The position numbers and the translations under genes were made by a program. A stretch of 64,000 bases of DNA from Carya illinoinensis (Eukaryota; Streptophyta; Magnoliopsida; Fagales; Juglandaceae). This document shows, piece after piece, positions 56,249 to 64,000 of this stretch. The notes beneath the pieces are model-generated. The model saw only the letters and a program-made list of their open reading frames with translations, was not told where the DNA came from and ran no database searches. Within the stretch, counting starts at the first letter, position 1. The number at the start of each line of letters is the position of its first letter. The DNA is taken from contig NC_056755.1 in the NCBI RefSeq assembly GCF_018687715.1, positions 33,225,001 to 33,289,000 on the forward strand, given 5' to 3'.

Positions 56249-58299
56249 TGTGACGCCCCCAAATCCCCACGCACGAACATGGGGAAATCGAAACGTCCGG
56301 ATGATGACATCACGGGTCACCACCCTATCGACGTGCCAAGTGTGTGTAAAAAAAAATCAACGAATGTGCACGAGAAATACGCAGCGAAAAGTAAAGTCAA
56401 TAACTAAGTACCATAATTTTTCTTAATTTAATACAAATCTGTTCAAAACATACATAATAAAATATTATAAAGCACAAATATAGTTTTAAACCAAATAACA
56501 AAACTTTAACTTTAACTTCAGCACCCCGGCGAAGCCGCATCTTCGGGTTCAACCTCCTCCTCCTCATCCTCGATCTCTGCACCAAAATCTACGGTACCAA
56601 AAATGGTGCCGCAGGTAAGTAAAATCCAATACCACTAGATAAAAACATATTATAACTCAAACAATATGCATGAAAGAATGCCAATGCACAAAATCCATAA
56701 AATCATATTTTTACCATGCACGCCAAAAATACCATTTGGCCCAAAATATATCCTTTAATCATATCCTCGCCATTATCCCAGATAATGGCCCAAAAACCAG
56801 TCTCGTCATTTTCCTAGAAAATGACCCATTAACCAAACCATCAGAGCACTGTAGGTGGGAATCGCATGCGGGACTCTACCACCATCCCTATGCGTGCACC
56901 GTAGGCGGGAATCACAGGCGGGACTCTACCACCATCCCTATACGTGCCTCTGAATCAAACCAATCAATCCATACGTTCATATATACCAATAAAACATTTC
57001 TCGCTTGGAAACCCAGTTTTCAATATTTAACACATGTATATGCGTATACAATGCAATGCAAATGATACGACACCAATTAACCAACAATTTCCAAACATCC
57101 ATAACAACCAAACAAGCAACTCTGTCCTCAATCTATCCGACCCCCAAACTCTTCGGACTCAGTCCGGAATCAGCCAACTAACAGCAAATAATTATTATAG
57201 GAGTAAAAATATATTTAAATCTAAAATTAGGGTTTGGAAAATACTTACAGCGCTATATGATATTTTTCGAAAGCTAGCGGTGTTGCAAACGGCAGAAGAA
57301 AAGCAACGTAACTGTGTAATTTACACTGTGGCCGTGGGTAATAAATTACCCATTTTTTAACGGGGACAAACCAAAGCTCGAGATTGATAGGGAATGGTCT
57401 AGGGATATTTATGAAGTTAAAGAAAATGAGTTTTAGTCGTGGGTGGTGGTGGAAACGGTGAAGGAAGCGGAAAAAGCTCAAATCGGAGTTGAGCTCGTGG
57501 GAGCTGCTTCGGCAACGGATCGAGGCTGGAAATGGATCATTTAGGTCAGCAAGAGGTGGAGGAAGAAGCTGTGAAGAGATGGTGGCTGGAGGTGGTGCGA
57601 CGGCGCCGAAATCAATGAAAAACTGTATGGCTTGGAGAAGCTCGTGGTGGCTAACGGTGGCTCGGATGGAGGTGAAACTTGGTGGGAATGTTCACCGGTG
57701 AGAGGGGAAGAAAATTGGGTGGGTGGTGTAGGCCACACCGCCGGAGAGCGGTAGTTCTGGGCTGCAAAAGCAACCGGCGACGGGGGGAAAAACAAAGCAG
57801 GTGCCGTGACTTCCAGGGGCTTGTGGCGGCTAACGACTGGTCCGATGGCTCTGAAAATTGGTGGGGATGAACTCTGGTGGGAGGGGAAGAGAATGGTGGG
57901 CGTGGTGTACAACACAGCCGCCGGACGGCGGCACAATGGGCGGCCGAAGTGGCAGCGACGGTAAGGGGAAAAAGAAGGGGCAGCGCGCGGGAGAGCGGGA
58001 AACGGGGAAGAAAGAAGAAGAAAAAGAAAGAAAAGAAAGAAAAGAAGAAAAATAAAAGGAAAAAGGGAAAAAGAAAAAGAGAAAAGAAAAGAAATGAGGT
58101 CCAATCCTCACTTCGGAAACTAAAAACAGATTCGCCGAAAACGATTTTAAAACCGTAAAACGATTAAAATAAATTAAACACAACATCAAATAAATTAAAA
58201 ACCAATTAAAATACAATAATTTAAAATAAATAAACCAATATATTAATTAAATTAAAAATAACCCTTCAGTAAAAATAAACGTAAAAGCTGGTCATCACA
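56249..58299 (-). mobile_element. solo Ty3/gypsy LTR (2,051 bp), TSD TCAAA
   Basis: Starts TGTGACGCCCCC and ends GGTCATCACA; TCAAA flanks both ends (56,244-56,248 and 58,300-58,304). Very similar to 9,879-12,223 and related to 30,390-32,389. It splits a Copia coding region exactly between two adjacent conserved blocks. Internal duplicates of GCGGGACTCTACCACCATCC lie at about 56,868 and 56,918. Confidence 0.9.
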
Positions 58300-58304
58300 T
58301 CAAA

Positions 58305-59490
58305 GAACTTAGTCTTATCTCCCATCATGTATCTTGAACACCTACTCCCTAAAAACCATTTGTTTTTGCTTGTGGAGGAATTTATGCATATCTATAAAAA
58401 CAATCAAAATGATTTTTCTTGGTACCTAAGTTCTTTGGGTCCTTCATTTATTAGTATTAGAAGAAATAAGATTTTTAGATACCCATATGACCCTAATAGT
58501 CATTGTATGTTTTCTTCTAATAGGATAAGCAGGATAATTTTGACCATTTCTATTACAAAAATTACAAATAGCATGTAAAATATATGAAGAATTTGAATGA
58601 TTATAATAGTATCTTTTTGACAAAATTATTTTTATGAAAAAAATTTTGAATATTAGACTTTGATGTAGAAGGATTATCAAAGAATTTTTTATAAGGTTTG
58701 TTTTTTTGTTTTGGCATATATCCCAAGCCTACCTTGTCAAAAACATATCTTTGGCTACCAAAAAGTTTTTCAAAATTTCTTTTTCCATTCGTAAAGTTTT
58801 CAACAATATTTTCTAAATCAGTTGTTTTTTTTTTTCAACTCAAAATTTTTAACTTTCAAAACGATGCTTTTTGTTTTTCTTAAAACATCAATTTCGTTTC
58901 TTAAAGAAAAATTTTTCTTTTTCAAAATAGTATACTTGATACCCAATTTTTCAAGTTCTTCATATATCTATTCTAAAACATTTTGCAATTCTTCATATAA
59001 AAGATCTTCAATATTATCAAGATTTGTTACCTCAATGTCATCTTTAGTTATAAGACAAAGATTTACTGATTTTTCATTACTTGCTTCACTATCTGACCTA
59101 CTTGAATCATCATCCCATGTAGTTTTCATTGCTTTCTTACCATCATTTCGATCTTTTTTTAGCAGAAGACAATATGACTTGATATGACCAGGCTTATTGC
59201 ATTTATAACAAATTAAAGTGTCATTTTTACCTGAATCTTTTTTGAAAAACTTTTTAAAAGATTTCATCAGAGGAGCTTTATTTTTCTTTAAGAACCTCTT
59301 AATTCTTCTTGTTATCATCGCAACTTCTTCATTTGTGTCTTCATTTTTCCCATCTTCATCATTTTCACTTTCATGAGAAATAGGTTTAAGTGCCAAGCTC
59401 TTCTTTGATTTTCTTTCTTCTTCTCATCTTTTCAATGTATACTCATAGGTGGTAAGTGACCCGATGAGTTCATTTATGATAAGTTAAAAA
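58305..59490 (-). pseudogene. Copia gag with zinc knuckle and protease start, right of the solo LTR
   Basis: The best open part, 59,396-58,968 (142 codons), holds CYKCNKPGHIKSYC, a CX2CX4HX4C knuckle, preceded by a Lys-rich stretch and KPISHESENDE. Above it, to 59,490, the minus strand reads ELIGSLTTYEYTLK, a Copia gag block. Below it the frame continues with shifts to the protease-adjacent GCSRYMMGDK at the solo LTR border. The N-terminal half of gag is missing. Confidence 0.85.
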
Positions 59491-60700
59491 GAGTATCAAT
59501 CACTTTTAAAAATATTTAAATAAAGCATGCACGTGTGAAATATGACAATCAATCATATTTAATATTTTTAAAATTCAAACCTTTAATCATGTCATGCACA
59601 TGTGAAAGTTGACAATCAATCATCTTTCAAAATTTTTAAATTTAATTTTCAAAATATTCATGTACATGTAGAAAATGTATTTTAATGCTTTATGATAAAA
59701 TATTAAATTTTGAACCTTAATCCTAATTTCAAAATTTTAATAGATTTACAACATTACTCTATGAGTTTTAATGTGAAGTTATTCCTTTCTTGCTCATGCT
59801 TAGTTTTTTGATGTGCTTGACTCTATTATGTAGACAACTTGAGATTAAGACTCTTTTATTCTTTGAATTAATTTGTTATCATCAAAATCAATACGTAGAT
59901 ATATAATTACATGAAACTTCAAACCTTGGGTTCAACAGTAAGTCTTTAATGAATGTTTTCTAAATTGGCATTTGTAACAGTGGATCTCCACTATGCCACA
60001 TTGCAAGACTTGCTCTTCCTATCAGTGGTAGCTTTTCTAGGGCATTAGGAAGAAATAGGGTTGCATTTTCCCATTTAGTGTGAATAATCGAGTCTAACTG
60101 TACAAACAAAGAGTTGGAAAGAGAATAAATGATGTTGAACAATTGCAGGAGGGATATGGGATTTTTAATTTTAAAATTAAAAAATCCCTCTATGCAAATG
60201 CATAGGAAACAAGAGGAATGAAGATAGACAAAAACAATACATCGATACAAGGGTTTTACAATAAATTCTCTCATTAGCGTTGACAGTCCCAATTCGAGAA
60301 TTTGGGGTAATTGTTGGGTTGAATAAAGGGATCTTGATAATTGGGCTTGAATGGTAAAAACGGCCCCAGCTCGTTAAAGAAGAACAATTTATTAGTTGAA
60401 CCAGTCAAAGATTGACACAAGAGAATATCTCAAGGAAAAATAAGACATGGGCTTTGAGTTACAAGGAACCACTTACCACTATCCAACCTCTTAACAACGA
60501 TGTAGCCACTCCAACTCTCTATAAATATCACGGTATGTACCCACGTAAAGGGACAGTTCTCTTTCCTAAAAACTATAAGAGTTCAAAATAGACTACAAAA
60601 AAACCTTGAATGAACTAACTTAACCATTGGAGTATGCCATAACAACATAGCAACCAAACATAATCGGTTCTATTTCTCTTGTTTCTTACAAGACAAAATT
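59491..60700. other. LTR-like and unassigned sequence
   Basis: The first 200 bases repeat CATGCACATGTG/ACAATCAATCAT motifs and loosely match 55,900-56,040, suggesting LTR debris. The 110-codon frame at 59,960-60,292 has no recognised motif. Confidence 0.35.
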
Positions 60701-60736
60701 TGAAGGCTAGAGTTAATCAGTCAGACTAGAATTGGA

Positions 60737-61921
60737 TCAAACAGTTTGTTCAATGGATGCAAGTAAGTTGTTAGCAACTTCAATACTTCCCACCATGACC
60801 CCATGAATGGCTTGGAGGAAGCTTTTCGTCGCCAACTCGTAACACCTTGATAGATCTTCTTGAAGCAAAAAAATATGACAATGATCCAAACTTCTCAAAC
60901 GGTACATTTGGGAAGACATCAGAAATCGTGTTGAAGAAGTGGGAATCTAGCAATGAGTCTAGATCTTGGGCGCCCCAGCCAATCACGTTTGTGAGGCTAT
61001 CAGCGTGCAACGCTAGTGGCAAATGCCAAGTCTCTCACTGATCCCTAGAGGAAAGGATAGTAGAAGTCATGGAACGCTACATGGTCTTGTTTAGGCAAGC
61101 AGAGTCGTGACTAGCATGTGACCCACTAGTGGTTTTGTCACCCTCTGTATAGGGTCTCTTTCCCTTAGGGTCCAAAGAGGTAAGGGTAGACCTCTTGCAT
61201 TCATGGGTGTATGCCTTGGACCCATTGAGCCCAAGACTTGATAGCAGACAACCCACGACCAGTCAGGTAGAACCAAGAAGCAATCAACATTCTCTCAAGT
61301 AAATTCGAAGCTAACCACCTTGCCAATAGGGAATCCGAACCAACTCTTTAAACGAAAAAGAATTTTCATTTCCCAATTCTTAATGTAGGAGTAGCGGGAT
61401 TCTAGGTGGATGACTTGATAATTGGTATGTGAATAGAAACTACATCGATTCACCTAGTGCCTCCTCACACTTTAGATGTGGAAGAAGCGAGTGGTAAGGT
61501 CAGATCTCTTCCTCTCGACACTTCTAGGGCTTGTCCCCAAACAATGCAATAAGGCAACAAGATCCTCCAAGCATTGAGCAATAGCTGAGCCATAGCAATG
61601 CCCAAATAATTCAAAATGTTGCAAACTAGGCAACGGAAGTGGAGCCTCAACCCCATCAAGAACATGTTGATGTAAAGCCCGTTATGTTTGGCAACCCCTT
61701 TGGTTGACGATGCAGTTGCAAGAGTAAAAAAAGATCAATCTCATCAACTTAGAAATGTCATAACACTCCCTCATGGAGTCTAGTTCCACCTGGGTGGTGA
61801 TAGTAATCCATCGACAACCCTCAAAATCAACATGGCAAGAGTCGACATCACCAGAGCTGTCTAGTGATCGAAGTAAAGGAGAAGAAGAAGAAGCATTACA
61901 TGATGAGTTTCTAGTAGCCAT
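60737..61921 (-). pseudogene. decayed gypsy-type gag-like frame (PF04195-like)
   Basis: Begins at a Met (61,921) with a serine-rich MATRNSSCNASSSSP and continues with VELDSMRECYDISK; in a second frame GLRLHFRCLVCNILNYLGIA, MAQLLLNAWRILL and RDLTLPLASST; later LPDWSWVVCYQVLGSMGPRH and LTNVIGWGAQDLDSLLDSHF. The block resembling RFPLP-FV-NVLNYL-IAPAQL-PNAWRIL is the signature I associate with the plant 'putative gypsy type transposon' gag-like domain. At least four frame changes or stops make it non-functional. Family assignment is from memory. Confidence 0.5.
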
Positions 61922-62399
61922 TAAGGGATAAGAACTGCGAAGTACTTGAAGATTGAAGAAAATTGGAAATAAGAAGAGATGGTCAAATGCATAAAAGAAA
62001 TGAGGAAAGAAGAAGAAGAACAATAGTTATGGGAAGATGAAACAGTAAAAAGAAATGAGGAAAGAAGAAGAAGAACAGTTATGGGAAGATGCAATGGTAG
62101 GAGAGTGTAGGCAGTAAGCCAAGAGACTGCCACACGGCAAAGTGAGGGAGAGCACATTGAACAAAATCTTGCATTTCACGTTGCACAAAGAGATATGTAT
62201 TATGTTTGTCAGACGAGCCATCAAATTTCACGCTGCATGATAAGATAGGTGTAAAGGTATCAAATGAACCTTCGGGTAGGAGAAATACCTAGAGAGACAA
62301 AATGTGCACAACAAGGAAATGGACATTTGTCCAAAGAAATGCAGCATAATTGAAATGGGCAAAGTCCAAAAAAGAAAATCCTCACCAACACACATGTGG
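61922..62399. other. unassigned sequence with a short direct repeat
   Basis: GAAATGAGGAAAGAAGAAGA occurs twice (about 62,008 and 62,053, 45-bp spacing). No gene recognised; several overlapping minus-strand frames here are hydrophobic low-complexity. Confidence 0.4.
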
Positions 62400-63200
62400 C
62401 GATAATTTGTAGGGTAATTGTCAGGCATGAATATATATGGTCGGTGAGGAAAGGCTAGCTGGCAGGCAAATGCCATGTCACGAGGGATTCATGTGAGAGA
62501 GAATGACCAAAGAATATAAAGCTGCCATACACACTGTATAGACCCAAAATAAAGCCCAAGAAGACATCATGCTCAGTATGATAGCTCAATTGACCATATT
62601 CTAAGGTTAGGATCCATAGAGATAAGTCCAAGTAAGATACTCATACTGAAAGGACACTACTAGAGACGAGATACTCGCGTTGGAAATACACTATCAGTGG
62701 TAAAATTGAGTTTAGGAAGGAAATATTCCTAACAAGACACCAAGAATTGTGCTCCCGAAATGGTAACGCTACAATATAGTACCTCAACCCTTATAAATAC
62801 CCTACCATGTACTTTTTAAAAGGATTCTGAGTTGGTTACGAAGAGAACTAGTTCCCTCTCTAGCTTAACCATTGACGACATCCCACACTAGGTTCCCCAA
62901 GGGTTTTGTTATGGTTGTTGGTAGGTAAAGTATGTAGAGGGTGTAACTGAAAATTGCATAAACGAGTTGTGTACAAGTAGGATACGTAAATGAAAAATCA
63001 AACTCTTGAAAGTAGAAAAGTGAGGGAGAGCAAGCCGAGCAAAATCTCACATTTTGTGCTGAATGAAGAGAAGTGATTCTCTCTCTAACTTAACCATCAG
63101 AGGCATCCCCCACTGTATTCTCTGAGACTTTTGTTCTTGTTACATGTAGGTGGAGCGCGTCGTTGGAAATTGCATCAACACAAGTTATGAAAATTTCCTA
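62400..63200 (+). repeat. LTR-like sequence with TATA box
   Basis: CCCTTATAAATACCC (about 62,788-62,802) is a strong TATA-like element. It is followed by CTAGCTTAACCATTGACGACAT and, about 230 bp later, a related CTAACTTAACCATCAGAGGCAT block. CTTAACCATC-GAG-type sequence after a TATA box is common in plant gypsy LTRs. Borders are unknown. Confidence 0.35.
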
Positions 63201-63450
63201 GGTGACTTACCTACCTTTCTCGATGCCCTTGTACACCATATTCTGTTGTAGTTAATTCTCAATTGCTCTAAGAACAAAGTTCTGATTTTTGTAAAATAAT
63301 TTGTTCTTTGATTATTGATGATTTTCTTATTTTTTTGCAGCATACAACCAAGAAATGTTGAACTTTTACAAACTTAAAAGAGAAAGTCTGGAGCAGATAG
63401 AAATGTGACTGTATGATTTTTCTCAAAAGGGGAGAGATTTATAATACCTC

Positions 63451-64000
63451 TGTAACACCCCGTACCTAGAGGTTTAGGTAGTTAGTTCATGTAACCTAAA
63501 ATCATCTCCCAACAACACAATATATTATTCCAAATTCTCGGAAAAAAAAAAAAAAACTTATTCTTATGAACCAATAACTCTAATAAAATTACTCTAAGAC
63601 ACCACAAAGTCTCAAAATAACCAACAAACTTAAAAAATACCATTAACAAAACTAAATAAAACTACTGCATAAAACTCTCCCAAAATCAAGGAATCCTCTT
63701 TGTACTTATTCCACTATGCTCAAATAGCCTTGCCCATGCCTCCTATTCTTGATCATTAGTTGAAACATTAAATTCATTAGAAAATATTGTGAAGATAATC
63801 TAATAGTCTCTAGAAATTCATTGGTAGAATTTCTATAAACATTAGGAACCGAAAACTCTGTAAGTTTTTAAGAATCGACCAATTGTGTAAATTTTGGTCT
63901 GTCAACATAGTCAGTATTGCCACTCATTATGGGGCCAAAAATGTGATTTTATTTATTTAAGGTGTTTAGAAGTATTAGAATGAGATATACTTTGCATCAT
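63451..64000. repeat. possible LTR start, cut by the window end
   Basis: TGTAACACCCCGTACC resembles the terminal bases of gypsy LTRs. The other end lies outside the window, so this is a guess. Confidence 0.3.

Overview
This is nuclear DNA from a flowering plant, most likely a woody eudicot. It is AT-rich, has GT-AG introns, and carries Copia, Ty3/gypsy and LINE retrotransposons, solo LTRs and many small non-autonomous DNA transposons. One MITE family (GTTTGGATGTTGAGATGAG-type ends) is, to my memory, common in Fagales such as walnut, pecan, chestnut and oak; that placement is a guess. No rRNA, tRNA, organelle or bacterial gene was recognised.

Only one ordinary host gene is visible: a complete 19-exon beta-galactosidase (GH35, about 832 aa) on the minus strand, 19,555-25,130. 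Everything else that can be named is mobile DNA or its debris.

Layout. 1-5.9 kb: intergenic DNA with MITEs. 5.97-16.49 kb: an old plus-strand Copia element that split an older MITE; it contains two tandem arrays (94 bp and 82 bp periods), a solo gypsy LTR with TSD GAGAA (9,879-12,223) and a Mutator-like element with a 9-bp TSD (13,686-14,748). 16.5-19.2 kb: MITE-rich spacer. 19.2-25.5 kb: the beta-galactosidase gene and its promoter. 26.44-26.64 kb: a small Mutator-like MITE with a 9-bp TSD. 27.35-32.39 kb: a 5'-truncated chromodomain-type gypsy element whose pol has a single stop codon, followed by its 2.0-kb 3' LTR. 32.4-37.5 kb: rearranged LINE pieces, including a duplicated RNase H segment. 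37.6-39.6 kb: hAT-like MITEs, one inserted in an 84-bp tandem array. 39,661-44,348: a complete, fairly young, non-autonomous gypsy element (two 794-bp LTRs, TSD TTAAC, primer-binding site, polypurine tract) with a 739-codon open frame that has lost reverse transcriptase and the integrase core and carries an in-frame tandem array. 44.4-55.3 kb: a degenerate minus-strand Copia element broken into pieces, with gypsy debris, a hAT-like element and a solo LTR (49,042-52,655, TSD TCAAT) that itself contains a LINE 3' end. 55.3-59.5 kb: a second Copia fragment cut by a solo LTR (56,249-58,299, TSD TCAAA). 60.7-61.9 kb: a decayed gypsy gag-like frame. 62.4-64 kb: LTR-like DNA, the last piece running off the window.

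The four long LTRs at 9.9, 30.4, 49.0 and 56.2 kb belong to one family or close relatives. Three are solo LTRs with exact 5-bp target duplications, so LTR-LTR recombination has been active here. The beta-galactosidase gene itself is free of visible retrotransposon insertions. Exon borders and element ends were set by eye.
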